DNA of 64,000 nucleotides from Vibrio quintilis (lineage in GTDB: Bacteria; Pseudomonadota; Gammaproteobacteria; Enterobacterales; Vibrionaceae), in the NCBI RefSeq assembly GCF_024529975.1, contig NZ_AP024897.1, positions 3,720,001 through 3,784,000 on the forward strand, written 5' to 3'. This document shows, piece by piece, positions 51,435-60,845 of the stretch; position 1 is the stretch's first letter; each line of letters begins with the position of its first letter. The position numbers and the translations under genes were made by a program. A model generated the notes under the pieces. That model worked only from the letters and a program-made list of their open reading frames with translations. It ran no database searches and was not told the DNA's origin.

Positions 51435-53120
51435 TTATTTAGCACGCTCGATTTCCCGGTGCACCTGGCGGATTGATTTCGCCCATGGCCCTAAAGCCTG
51501 TAAATTCTCCGGCAACGTCAGTACTGCATCACGCGCCAGCTGAATTGTCGGATAATTCTTATAGGTAATCATGTACCAGTTTGTATTGCTTCTGACGGCC
51601 GCATACACATGAACCTGACCCTGTAAGCCATAACGCCTGATGAAATCATCAACTTCTCTCACAGAATTAAATGCTGCCAGTTGCAACGTATAACTGCGGT
51701 CAGACATGTTCAGCAACGCCTCCTGATCATCACTGAAACGATCAGCAGTAGAAGATGTATCTGACTGATTGCGCGATACCCGTATCCGGATCTTATTTCC
51801 TTCTCCGGAAGTCGCAGACTTCTGTTCAGAAACAACAGCGGGCTCAGGCATATCCGCAATATTCACTTCTTGTGGCGACGCTTCATCTTGCGACTTATTT
51901 GCATTGTCTGATGCATTGTCCCGTAACGCTTCGGAAATATCAGATACCATGTCATCACTCACAACCATCTGAGGCGGTGGTGATACTTCGCTGGCAACCT
52001 GATGTAGTTGTGTCGTATCCGATTTTTCAGGTTTCCCTTCCATCAAAGCATCGACGACTTCTGAACTGACAACAACACGCCGTCCCTGATCATCTACGCC
52101 AACATTTGCTGTTTGCGACACGATATCCGGAGGAAGCGCACCTGAATCATCTAAAGGATAAGCACCCGTTTTCTTTTTGTCCCCGGACGGAGAAGAAGTA
52201 TCTGCGGTGTTGACCGCTCGCGCCTGTCCGGAAACCTGATCAGAGTCATCCGCATCAGATGATTCAGATTCAGGTAATGTCGGAATAACCGTTTGAGCAT
52301 TGGATTCTTTCGTCGCGGTATGAAGTATATCCGGCGCCTGATTTTCAGATAACATCCACCAGTATCCGGCGCCGACTAACAAACAGACCAGCAAAAAAAT
52401 CAATGCAATTTTTGCCGGAGAGCCAATTATCGAGCGAATAATAATTCGCTTTTCCATTTTCTGATCTCCTAATGCCATGATGTCACCCGGCGTTTTTTTA
52501 GTTCGGCTGAATGATCGGCGTAACTGTTGTTCCAGTTTAGGATCGACATAGCGCATCACTAAAAATTCAAAAAATCGCTCGGCATCTTCCTGAGCCAGTG
52601 TATCAATTTCCAGATCAACAGGCTTATTCTCTTCCCCGTCAGACAGACGGGACAGTAATTTATCCAGGCTTTTTGGTAACGAGAAAAGCACAATATTGAT
52701 CGTCCAGTCAGCTCGTTTCTGAGCTTCAAGGACTAATGTCCATAACTCAGAAATCAGCGTTTCAGACAGAATATGAGCATCATCAACCACGATAGCAATA
52801 TTGCATTCTTCGTCGCCCAGCACAGCTGACAAATTGCTGGTAAGTGACTCATCAACATCGAACTCAGCCTGAGGAGCAATCTGAGTCAGAATCGTGGAAC
52901 GCCACTGATATTCATCCTGACCGGGATAACACATCAGCAAAGACTGATTCTTATCATCAGCCCAAACTTCAAGATAGCGTTGTGCTATCCAGGTTTTGCC
53001 CGCTCCCGGCGCACCAGAAACCGCAATAAAATTTGAACCAAAACGAGTCAGCAACTGGATGCGTTCTAACAAATCTGTCTGAGACTGCAATTCCAGTACC
53101 CGTTCATCTGCCAAACTCAT
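51435..53120 (-). CDS. damX: DamX, SPOR-domain cell-division protein
   Basis: Inner-membrane protein of the septal ring, 561 residues. An N-terminal AAA/ExeA-like ATPase domain has the Walker A AVSGAPGAGKTWIAQRYL and a Walker B-type IAIVVDDAHIL. One membrane segment near 237-255 (IALIFLLVCLLVGAGYWWML) is followed by a long low-complexity Ser/Asp/Pro-rich periplasmic linker. The C-terminal SPOR domain (about 475-550) contains YTLQLAAFNSVREVDDFIRR, which binds denuded septal glycan. E. coli DamX is shorter and ATPase-poor; Vibrio forms like this keep the P-loop. Confidence 0.93.
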   Translation of the reverse strand: MSLADERVLELQSQTDLLERIQLLTRFGSNFIAVSGAPGAGKTWIAQRYLEVWADDKNQSLLMCYPGQDEYQWRSTILTQIAPQAEFDVDESLTSNLSAVLGDEECNIAIVVDDAHILSETLISELWTLVLEAQKRADWTINIVLFSLPKSLDKLLSRLSDGEENKPVDLEIDTLAQEDAERFFEFLVMRYVDPKLEQQLRRSFSRTKKTPGDIMALGDQKMEKRIIIRSIIGSPAKIALIFLLVCLLVGAGYWWMLSENQAPDILHTATKESNAQTVIPTLPESESSDADDSDQVSGQARAVNTADTSSPSGDKKKTGAYPLDDSGALPPDIVSQTANVGVDDQGRRVVVSSEVVDALMEGKPEKSDTTQLHQVASEVSPPPQMVVSDDMVSDISEALRDNASDNANKSQDEASPQEVNIADMPEPAVVSEQKSATSGEGNKIRIRVSRNQSDTSSTADRFSDDQEALLNMSDRSYTLQLAAFNSVREVDDFIRRYGLQGQVHVYAAVRSNTNWYMITYKNYPTIQLARDAVLTLPENLQALGPWAKSIRQVHREIERAK

Positions 53121-53156
53121 GAAATTTTCCTACTGAGTGAATGAAGCATATTGAGA

Positions 53157-54245
53157 TTACAAATGACGGCAATAATCAATGGCCTGTTCAAGTACAGATT
53201 CAGGAATGCCGGATCTGACCTCAGCTTTGCCTATATCGATTGGCAGAACAAATCGTATCGTACCAGCCAAAACCTTCTTATCTCGCTTCATATGTGTCAT
53301 AAAATCAGAAAAAGACATTTCATCAGGTGTATTGACCGGCAGTTTCGCTCTCTTCAGTAAAGAAAGCACCCGATCAAATTGCTCACCTGATATTAAGCCT
53401 TGCAACTGAGCTGTTTTAGCCGCCATCACTGTACCCGCAGAGACAGCTTCGCCATGTAACCAATTACCATACCCTAATTGCGCTTCAATCGCATGACCAA
53501 ATGTATGACCCAGGTTCAATAATGCACGAATTCCGGACTCTTTTTCGTCTAATGCGACTACTTCTGCTTTGATTTCACAACAACGTGCAATGGCATAAGT
53601 CAGCGCTTCATGGTCCAGTGTATACAACGCATCTAAATGAGCTTCTAACCAGCTAAAAAACTCAGCGTCATAAATGATGCCGTATTTGATCACCTCGGCC
53701 ATACCAGCTGCAAACTCCCGCGGCGGCAAAGTCGCAAGACAATCAATATCGATAATCACTGCCTTTGGCTGATAAAAAGCGCCAATCATATTTTTTCCCA
53801 TCGGGTGATTCACTGCTGTCTTTCCACCGACAGAAGAATCAACCTGAGAAAGTAATGTTGTTGGAATCTGAATAAAATCGACGCCACGCTGATAACATGC
53901 GGCAGCGAACCCGACCAAATCACCAATCACACCACCACCTAAAGCGATGATGACAACATCCCGGCTATAATTGTTCTCAATCAGATAAGTCATGACTGTA
54001 TTGAAAACTTCCAGGCTTTTATATTGTTCACCATCAGGCAGTTCAAGCAAAGCGGCTTTACATCCGCGCTGTTCGAGCATCCCGGTGATTTGCCGTGCAT
54101 ACAAAGGCGCGACCGTGACATTAGAAATCACAACCACATTCTGGTTGGGGGATAAAAAAGAAAGAAGTGCCGGATCATTAAATAATCCGGCCCCGATCGA
54201 GATAGGATAACTACGTTCGCCCAGACTGACCGTAATTTGCGCCAT
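53157..54245 (-). CDS. aroB: 3-dehydroquinate synthase
   Basis: Second shikimate-pathway enzyme, converting DAHP to 3-dehydroquinate with NAD+ and a divalent metal. 362 residues. NAD-binding [40 protein letters not shown], and metal ligands in [17 protein letters not shown] and LHGEAVSAG. Follows aroK by 27 bases. Confidence 0.97.
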   Translation of the reverse strand: MAQITVSLGERSYPISIGAGLFNDPALLSFLSPNQNVVVISNVTVAPLYARQITGMLEQRGCKAALLELPDGEQYKSLEVFNTVMTYLIENNYSRDVVIIALGGGVIGDLVGFAAACYQRGVDFIQIPTTLLSQVDSSVGGKTAVNHPMGKNMIGAFYQPKAVIIDIDCLATLPPREFAAGMAEVIKYGIIYDAEFFSWLEAHLDALYTLDHEALTYAIARCCEIKAEVVALDEKESGIRALLNLGHTFGHAIEAQLGYGNWLHGEAVSAGTVMAAKTAQLQGLISGEQFDRVLSLLKRAKLPVNTPDEMSFSDFMTHMKRDKKVLAGTIRFVLPIDIGKAEVRSGIPESVLEQAIDYCRHL

Positions 54246-54272
54246 AATAGCACTCCGAAAAATTAAAAAAAC

Positions 54273-54791
54273 TTATTGTTCTTCTAACATTTTTACGATC
54301 TGATTGGCTACCACTTTTGCACTTTGATCATCAGTTCTGACCGTAATATCAGCAATTTCCTCATATAAAGGATTACGATCAGATGCCAGGTCTTCCAAAA
54401 CTTCACGAGGGTTCTGAGTTTGAAGCAATGGACGTTTTTTATCCCGGCTGGTTCGTGCAAGCTGCTTTTCAATTGTCGTTTCAAGATAAACAACGACACC
54501 ACGCGCAGAGAGACGATTCCGGTTTTCTTTACTTTTTACTGAGCCTCCTCCAGTCGCAAGGACAATACCCTGCTTTTCTGTCAGATCGTAAATAACCGTT
54601 TCTTCGCGTTTACGAAATCCTTCTTCACCCTCGACATCAAATACCCAGGCGATATCTGCGCCAGTCCGTTCTTCAATAACAGTATCCGAATCGACAAACT
54701 CCATATGAAGCTGTTGCGCAAGATACCTGCCTATTGTGCTTTTGCCGGCTCCCATAGGACCAACAAGAATAATATTACGTTTTTCGGCCAT
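54273..54791 (-). CDS. aroK: Shikimate kinase I
   Basis: Phosphorylates shikimate at the 3-OH. 172 residues from the ATG at 54791 ([20 protein letters not shown]), the family start; the frame is open 34 codons further upstream, which I exclude. Walker [10 protein letters not shown] at 11-19; substrate-binding [27 protein letters not shown]; lid region [12 protein letters not shown]. No strong Shine-Dalgarno at this ATG. Confidence 0.95.
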   Translation of the reverse strand: MAEKRNIILVGPMGAGKSTIGRYLAQQLHMEFVDSDTVIEERTGADIAWVFDVEGEEGFRKREETVIYDLTEKQGIVLATGGGSVKSKENRNRLSARGVVVYLETTIEKQLARTSRDKKRPLLQTQNPREVLEDLASDRNPLYEEIADITVRTDDQSAKVVANQIVKMLEEQ

Positions 54792-54976
54792 TTTAGCAGT
54801 AATTACAATATAAAATTCAATGCCATCGCCACAAGCTAATTCTGGTATATCAATGGTTGAATCGGGTTTGTGGCACCAATTCCTCACAGACAATTCGTGA
54901 TAAGACCCGAAATTATCTAGATCTGAGTCGATTAATGCAACTTAATTTTTAGACAATTACAGAAAAGACAACTAAC

Positions 54977-56113
54977 TCATTGAATCATAACCTGTGGTGT
55001 AACAAAAATGAGCAACTCATTTTTACCTGTTTTCTGGTAAGTTCTCCGGAATAAACTGCCCAACAGGGGTAAATCACCTAGCATGGGGACTTTATCCACA
55101 GTTTTTGTCATTGTTTTCTGATGAATTCCACCCAGAACCACGGTTTCACCATCATTGACTAACACCCGTGTACCAATCCGCTGTGTGATAATCGCAACAG
55201 CCTCCCCTGTGCCTGTTTTCACCACTTCTCCGGGACGATCCTGTGTCACATTTAAATCCAGAATGACATGATGATCCGGGGTGATATTGGGTGTTACTTT
55301 TAAGCTGAGCACTGCTTTTTTAAATGCAACCGATGAATCACCATCAGAATCGGATTCCAGATAAGGAATCTCGGTTCCCTGTTCAATAAAAGCAGGCTGA
55401 CGGTTTGTCGTCAACAAACGGGGGCTCGAAATCACTTCAGCTTTTGATTCACTTTGTAATGCCGATAACTCTAAATCCAGTAAAGTGCCAGCACCAAGGC
55501 GTGCAACCTGAAAAGCCACCGAGGCCGCATTCCCCGAAGATGCAGGCAGACTGACATTCAGATAGTTGGCAATATTAGTCTGATCGCTTTCCCCGCTCAT
55601 AATCTGCTCAACGCTGCCACCAATATTGATATGACCCTGTTTTATCTGTTCACCCCAGCGGATACCCAGCTCATCCAGCCCGCTTTCACTCATAGTGACA
55701 ATACGCGCCTCAATCAGAACCTGCCGGACAGGGATATCAATGGTGTGAATCACAGACTGAACGCCTTTAATATAAGCAGGATAATCCCGGATAATTATCG
55801 TATTCGTCCGGGCGTCTGTCGTCATTGAACCTTCGGCAGACAGTAATCCCTTATGCGCTTTATTCTGTATCACCTGCAAGATCTGATCGGTTGTGGCGTA
55901 CTGAACTGGTATCGTTGCCACCGCTATCTTGCCCGTCCCGGAGGAGGGGGCTTTCTTTTCCCTGCCATCGGGATAAATCATCTCAGACGTACTGACCGCA
56001 GGTTTGACAAAGGGGTTTCTTCCGCTGTCAGCAAAAGCCATGCAGCTCATCAGCAACACTGAACTTATCACGACCTGAATCAATCCCCCGAAACAATAAC
56101 TCTTTTTACTCAC
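54977..56113 (-). CDS. Truncated PilQ/HofQ-type secretin with PilP-like N-terminal stub
   Basis: 378-residue outer-membrane secretin homolog; typical PilQ has over 550 residues. N-terminus: hydrophobic leader with LLMSC (lipobox-like) or AFA cleavage, then DSGRNPFVKP, a motif typical of PilP rather than PilQ. The N1-type domain follows directly (IPVQYATTDQILQVIQ, TDARTNTIIIRDYP), then VRQVLIEARIVTMSESGLDE and the secretin pore with VLVNDGETVVLGGIHQKT and GDLPLLGSLFRRT. AMIN and N0 domains are absent. Its start overlaps the pilO stop by 8 bases and there is no pilP. Confidence 0.88.
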   Translation of the reverse strand: MSKKSYCFGGLIQVVISSVLLMSCMAFADSGRNPFVKPAVSTSEMIYPDGREKKAPSSGTGKIAVATIPVQYATTDQILQVIQNKAHKGLLSAEGSMTTDARTNTIIIRDYPAYIKGVQSVIHTIDIPVRQVLIEARIVTMSESGLDELGIRWGEQIKQGHINIGGSVEQIMSGESDQTNIANYLNVSLPASSGNAASVAFQVARLGAGTLLDLELSALQSESKAEVISSPRLLTTNRQPAFIEQGTEIPYLESDSDGDSSVAFKKAVLSLKVTPNITPDHHVILDLNVTQDRPGEVVKTGTGEAVAIITQRIGTRVLVNDGETVVLGGIHQKTMTKTVDKVPMLGDLPLLGSLFRRTYQKTGKNELLIFVTPQVMIQ

Positions 56114-56699
56114 ACGGATTCTCCTTACATTGCCGGTAAAACCAGGCTTTTCCTGTCATACGTACCAAGCCTTCACCTTGTTCTGATTTCGTCCAGTTCA
56201 TCTGCCTGAACAACACAAAAGGCGGATGATGAATCATCAGCTTCAACAATGATCTGATAGCGCTGTAACTTCCGGTCATGTCTATCTCAATTCCCTGCGA
56301 AACTATCCGGTTACTCTGGCCATCAGCCACAAGCCACGCCAGCCGGTGAAGTTGTATCTCTCGTTTTTCGGCTTCAATATTCAGCCAGGGCATGATTTTT
56401 TCCTCTGTCTCATGTGCAAGCAAAGCTGACTCCCTGCTCAACTTAACCTCTGATGAATGCCACCGGGCTTGCATTGTCTGATATTTACCAAGTTTCAGCT
56501 GCAGGGATTGAACCTGAGCCATCAGTTCCCGCTGATGTGTTTGCTCCAGTTTCACCTTCCGAAAAAGAGGCTGCCACAGGGCAATAAAGGAAAAGCCACT
56601 ACAAATCATTGTCAGCAACATAAAAATAACTATCTGTTTCTGAGTTGAAAAATGTAAAAATAAATCCCACGGATGTTTCAAATTTATTTTTTCTCTCAT
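56106..56699 (-). CDS. pilO: PilO-like pilus alignment protein
   Basis: Bitopic inner-membrane protein of the type IV pilus alignment subcomplex. 197 residues: cytoplasmic stub, one transmembrane helix (QIVIFMLLTMICSGFSFIAL), a coiled-coil-like Gln-rich stretch, and a periplasmic domain (AWLVADGQSNRIVSQGIEID). Similarity to PilO/HofO is judged from topology, length and gene order; the sequence is divergent. Overlaps pilN by four bases. Confidence 0.72.
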   Translation of the reverse strand: MREKINLKHPWDLFLHFSTQKQIVIFMLLTMICSGFSFIALWQPLFRKVKLEQTHQRELMAQVQSLQLKLGKYQTMQARWHSSEVKLSRESALLAHETEEKIMPWLNIEAEKREIQLHRLAWLVADGQSNRIVSQGIEIDMTGSYSAIRSLLKLMIHHPPFVLFRQMNWTKSEQGEGLVRMTGKAWFYRQCKENPCE

Positions 56700-57265
56700 C
56701 CTTTCCTCGTTTTATCTGATGTTGAAAAAGAGAAAGACAAGCGGAATCTCTGAACCTGATCCTGAGATTGTTCCATCTGTTTGACCGCCTCCATTTTCAG
56801 ACGCTGTACACAATGGCAAGGATGGATACGTAGCTTACTGAGGAACAGGGAAACATTTTCAGCATCATCTCCGTATCCACGGAGCACGACCTGTCGTCCG
56901 GATAAATTCAACGAATGCAGATAAACATGTGCCGTGACTGACTCCGCAATCAAAGACATCAGACGATACGGCACCCTGGTCATTTCTTTCCAGTGCTGAA
57001 TCTGAGATAACGCTTCCTGAGTTTGATTAAATGCAGCCTGCCTGCTTTGCCACTGGCTGGCTCTTTGCTCCAGTTGTGCTTTTTCATCAACCAGCGTCTG
57101 GTGCTGCGCATCTGCCACGGCCAGCGCTTTTTCTAAAACCATCCACAGGGAAATCTGGATACAAATAAAGAGAAGAATGCCAAATAAAATACATCCAACA
57201 AAGCGTTTGAACCTTGCTGCAGCCTGTATCTGCTGCCACTCCATTAAATTAATATGATGCAGCAT
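56696..57265 (-). CDS. pilN: PilN-like pilus alignment protein
   Basis: 189 residues from the ATG at 57265, which has GGAGGAAGGG just upstream and lies within the end of pilM. N-terminal MLHHINLMEWQQIQAAARFK resembles the PilN motif that binds PilM (INLLPWR-type). One transmembrane helix (GCILFGILLFICIQISLWMV), a coiled coil, and a ferredoxin-like periplasmic domain (VYLHSLNLSGRQVVLRGYGD). Upstream in-frame codons to 57337 are excluded. Confidence 0.78.
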   Translation of the reverse strand: MLHHINLMEWQQIQAAARFKRFVGCILFGILLFICIQISLWMVLEKALAVADAQHQTLVDEKAQLEQRASQWQSRQAAFNQTQEALSQIQHWKEMTRVPYRLMSLIAESVTAHVYLHSLNLSGRQVVLRGYGDDAENVSLFLSKLRIHPCHCVQRLKMEAVKQMEQSQDQVQRFRLSFSFSTSDKTRKG

Positions 57266-58157
57266 ACCCTTCCTCCCGGGCGATAATGCCCCGCATCGAC
57301 ATCCCGACGGCCAGCGTGCACAACGCTGTTGGTTCATCTTCAGGAAAACACTTTCCGTCTAACACACTGAATGGATGAAATAACTCAACCGGGCATTGCA
57401 GTTTTTCCCCGAACTGTGCAGCAGAAGAGGCATTTTTTTCAATCAGCCAGACCCCGGATGGCTTGCAGCGCTGTATTGAGCAAAACTGCTGAAATTCATT
57501 AATGATCTGCGCCAGCACCGTGCTTCCTTCATTACAGCCGGCTTTTTGTGGCATACACAGGTAAAAGCAATCCGTGAGAGACATAAACCCCAGGCGGATG
57601 ACTGTCTCTTTAATTTCAGCAAGCACCCGCCCGGTTTTACCATGGTGATGCATCGCTTCAATTAACAACTGGAGGAAACACTGCTTCTCTGTATCGACAA
57701 GAACCGGCTTTAACCTGGCGCCCCGTAAGGCACATAACCGGCTGTTAACTACCTCTTTTCGGGCAGCATAGACCCGAAATCCATCATTCACAGCCATATA
57801 ATCAACACTCAGCTGGCTGGCAGTTAATGAGACTTTTTCTGAAAAAGCCTGATAAACAGCCCAGGCTTCCATCACATCACTTTGCTGTGGTGAAATAGTG
57901 ACAATTCTGGACATGACAGCCAGTTCCGGAACCGCAACTGCAACATGCCGGGAAAACCAGGGAAGTCCTTTTCTGACTTCTGCTAATTTTTTAACAATTT
58001 TTTGATAATCCAACACCTCACTTTCCGGGAAAATATTACCGGATAAGGTAAATATTCTAAAATCAATCAAAGAAAACGACTGTTTCTGACGCATTAAAGT
58101 AACAGCAGTCATATAATGGCGGTTAATATCAATTCCCGTCACGATGAGTTTATTCAT
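57249..58157 (-). CDS. pilM: PilM-like (HofM-like) actin-fold protein, divergent
   Basis: 302-residue cytoplasmic protein, first gene of the pil cluster, divergent from mrcA. The start TGIDINRHYMTAVTLMRQKQ corresponds to the PilM phosphate-1 loop, but the usual G-S-x-S-V-K residues are replaced. Parts such as HVAVAVPELAVMSRIVTISP and VYAARKEVVNSRL fit PilM/HofM order. It is shorter than typical PilM (about 340-350). Whether it still binds ATP is doubtful. Confidence 0.72.
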   Translation of the reverse strand: MNKLIVTGIDINRHYMTAVTLMRQKQSFSLIDFRIFTLSGNIFPESEVLDYQKIVKKLAEVRKGLPWFSRHVAVAVPELAVMSRIVTISPQQSDVMEAWAVYQAFSEKVSLTASQLSVDYMAVNDGFRVYAARKEVVNSRLCALRGARLKPVLVDTEKQCFLQLLIEAMHHHGKTGRVLAEIKETVIRLGFMSLTDCFYLCMPQKAGCNEGSTVLAQIINEFQQFCSIQRCKPSGVWLIEKNASSAAQFGEKLQCPVELFHPFSVLDGKCFPEDEPTALCTLAVGMSMRGIIAREEGYAASY

Positions 58158-58288
58158 ACAGACTCCGCAAGTCAGCTCTGTTCAAATGGATTATTGGTAG
58201 TACAATAACCGACCGTTTCAGTGCTAAATTTTTATCGAAAAGAAGATTGGATTGCATGTATTCAATCCAACCAAACAGGGAATATCCG

Positions 58289-60778
58289 GTGAAGTTCATA
58301 AAGCGATTCTTATTATTTTCATTGTGTTGCATGGTTTTAGGAGTGACGACAATCTTCGGATTCTACTATTACGTCAAACCTGAACTGCCAGATGTCGCTA
58401 CTTTGAGAGATGTGAAGTTGCAAACGCCCATGCAGGTCTTGAGTCAGGATGGGAAACTTATTGCACAATTTGGTGAGAAACGCAGAATCCCCCTCAAACT
58501 AAAGGATATTCCACCAGAGCTTGTGGAAGCTTTTCTTGCCACAGAAGACAGCCGTTTCTATGAACATTACGGCTTTGACCCGATTGGTATTACCCGCGCC
58601 GCGGTTGCTGTATTAATTTCCGGCACGGCACGACAAGGTGCAAGTACCATCACGCAGCAGCTCGCCAGAAACTTTTTCCTCTCGAATGAAAAGAAAATAA
58701 TGAGGAAAATCAAAGAACTGTTTATCGCTGTCCATATCGAACAATTACTGACAAAAGATGAAATTCTTGAACTATACCTGAACAAAATTTTTCTCGGATA
58801 CCGGGCCTATGGTGTCGGCGCCGCAGCTCAGGTTTATTTCGGTAAAGAAGTCAAAGATCTGACCCTGAGTGAAATGGCCGTGATTGCCGGGCTTCCCAAA
58901 GCGCCTTCAACCATGAACCCGATTTATTCGATAGAGAGGGCAACCAAACGGCGCAACGTGGTTCTGATGCGAATGCTGGATGAGCATTACATCACTGAAA
59001 ATCAGTACAAACGGGCAAAAGCAGACCCCATTAAAGCAAAATATCATGGCGCTGAACTTGAGTTACATGCCCCTTACGTGGCAGAAATGGCCCGGGCATG
59101 GATGATCGATAAATATGGCGATGATGTGTATACATCAGGCAAAAAGGTATTCATGACGGTGCGCTCAGATTTGCAGGAAGCGGCAAATCATGCGGCCATT
59201 AATAATCTGATTGCTTACGATGAGCGCCACGGTTACCGCGGACCGGAAAAAACACTTTGGTCTGCGGGTAAACCCGCCATGTCACAGGATGAGATGACAG
59301 ACTATCTGAAAACTCAACCGGTATACGGCGATATGTATCCGTCAGTCGTTGTGGATGTTGCTGACAAAACCGCAACCGTGTGGGTGAAAAACCATGGCAT
59401 TCAGCTCATTCAATGGAATGATATGAAGTGGGCCCGTCGTTTTGTCACCGACAAACGTCAGGGAAAACCACCTCAACATGCGAAAGATATACTGACCGCC
59501 GGTCAGCAGATTTGGGTCCGACCGTTTTATCCGGAAAATCAGACGACGCTCTCCTGGCACCTGAGTCAGGTGCCAGATGCGAATACAGCCTTTGTCGCAA
59601 TGAACCCTGAAAATGGTTCTGTATTGGCTCTGGTTGGTGGCTTTAATTTTGTTCACAGTAAATTCAACCGGGCCACTCAGTCTATCCGTCAGGTAGGTTC
59701 CGGTATTAAACCATTTATATATTCTTCCGCAATCAATAAGGGAATGACGCTGGCATCTCTTGTCAATGACGCCCCGATCAATAAGTGGGACCAGAGTCAG
59801 GGGACTGCATGGCGTCCGAAGAATTCGCCACCTACTTACGGAGGCCCAACCCGGTTACGTATTGGTCTGGCACAATCCAAAAACGTCATGGCAATTCGGG
59901 TACTCAGGGAAGTGGGCTTAGAGAAAGTCCGGCTGTTCCTGGGTCGCTTCGGGTTTGATCCGGATAAACTGCCACATTCTGAAACGATTGCTTTAGGTGC
60001 AGGCAGTCTTTCTCCGGTCAAACTGGTTCAGGGTTACTCAGTATTCGCAAACGGTGGATACTATATTGAGCCTTACTATATTGACCATGTTGAAGATCCT
60101 TTTGGCAACGTAGAATACAAAGCGTCACCTAAAGTAGTCTGTCATCAGAACTGCGATAGTCATGATTCTCAAAACGAACATGCGATAGCTGAACACGGAA
60201 CGGACTATGCACCTCAGGTTATTACCCCGCAAAATGCATTTCTGGTCAGAGAGATGATGTACAGTAACATCTGGGGTGGCGGTAACTGGCGCAACGGAAC
60301 CGGCTGGAATGGCACCGGTTGGCGGGCACAGAAATTAAAACGCCGCGATATTGGCGGTAAAACCGGAACCACCAATGATTCAAAAGATACCTGGTACAAC
60401 GGGTTTGGTCCGGGAATAGTGGCCACGGTCTGGGTCGGTTTTGACAATCATAGCCGGGCTCTGGGCCATACCAGCCGGAACAAAAACCTGAAGAATGTGC
60501 CGATTAGTGGCGGGGAGTCCGGAGCAAAAACAGCTCAGCCAGCCTGGATTGAATTTATGCAACATGCCTTAGCGAATGTACCGCCACATAAAAAAGTGGT
60601 TCCGGAAGGTATTACTAAGGTCCGGATCGATCGGAACACCGGATTATTAACCAATAAAACGGATGCCAGCACGATGTTTGAATATTTTGCGCAGGGAACC
60701 GAGCCCAAAGAATATGCTCAGGATGTTTCAACCGGAAACATTTATACCGCACCGGATAGTGATGAAGAGCTGTTCTGA
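58289..60778 (+). CDS. mrcA: Penicillin-binding protein 1A
   Basis: Bifunctional class A PBP: inner-membrane-anchored, periplasmic glycosyltransferase and transpeptidase. 829 residues from a GTG at 58289 (V/MKFIKRFLLFSLCCMVLG), with AGGGA upstream; this matches the E. coli PBP1A start. Glycosyltransferase motifs EDSRFYEHYGFDP, GASTITQQLARN and KIFLGYRAYGVGAAAQ. Transpeptidase motifs: the serine in GSGIKPFIY (S-x-x-K-type), SKN in AQSKNVMAIR, and KTGTTNDSKD. Divergent from pilM, as in many gamma-proteobacteria. Terminator follows. Confidence 0.97.
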   Translation: MKFIKRFLLFSLCCMVLGVTTIFGFYYYVKPELPDVATLRDVKLQTPMQVLSQDGKLIAQFGEKRRIPLKLKDIPPELVEAFLATEDSRFYEHYGFDPIGITRAAVAVLISGTARQGASTITQQLARNFFLSNEKKIMRKIKELFIAVHIEQLLTKDEILELYLNKIFLGYRAYGVGAAAQVYFGKEVKDLTLSEMAVIAGLPKAPSTMNPIYSIERATKRRNVVLMRMLDEHYITENQYKRAKADPIKAKYHGAELELHAPYVAEMARAWMIDKYGDDVYTSGKKVFMTVRSDLQEAANHAAINNLIAYDERHGYRGPEKTLWSAGKPAMSQDEMTDYLKTQPVYGDMYPSVVVDVADKTATVWVKNHGIQLIQWNDMKWARRFVTDKRQGKPPQHAKDILTAGQQIWVRPFYPENQTTLSWHLSQVPDANTAFVAMNPENGSVLALVGGFNFVHSKFNRATQSIRQVGSGIKPFIYSSAINKGMTLASLVNDAPINKWDQSQGTAWRPKNSPPTYGGPTRLRIGLAQSKNVMAIRVLREVGLEKVRLFLGRFGFDPDKLPHSETIALGAGSLSPVKLVQGYSVFANGGYYIEPYYIDHVEDPFGNVEYKASPKVVCHQNCDSHDSQNEHAIAEHGTDYAPQVITPQNAFLVREMMYSNIWGGGNWRNGTGWNGTGWRAQKLKRRDIGGKTGTTNDSKDTWYNGFGPGIVATVWVGFDNHSRALGHTSRNKNLKNVPISGGESGAKTAQPAWIEFMQHALANVPPHKKVVPEGITKVRIDRNTGLLTNKTDASTMFEYFAQGTEPKEYAQDVSTGNIYTAPDSDEELF

Positions 60779-60791
60779 ATCATGATGAAGT

Positions 60792-60825
60792 AAAATCCCG
60801 TTCCTGATGGAACGGGATTTTTTTG
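60792..60825 (+). terminator. Terminator of mrcA (bidirectional)
   Basis: AAATCCCGTTCC / GGAACGGGATTT, a perfect 12-bp stem with loop TGAT, followed by T's rightward and preceded by A's. It also serves convergent oxyR. Confidence 0.9.
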
Positions 60826-60845
60826 ATTCAGAGGCAAAGACAGAT

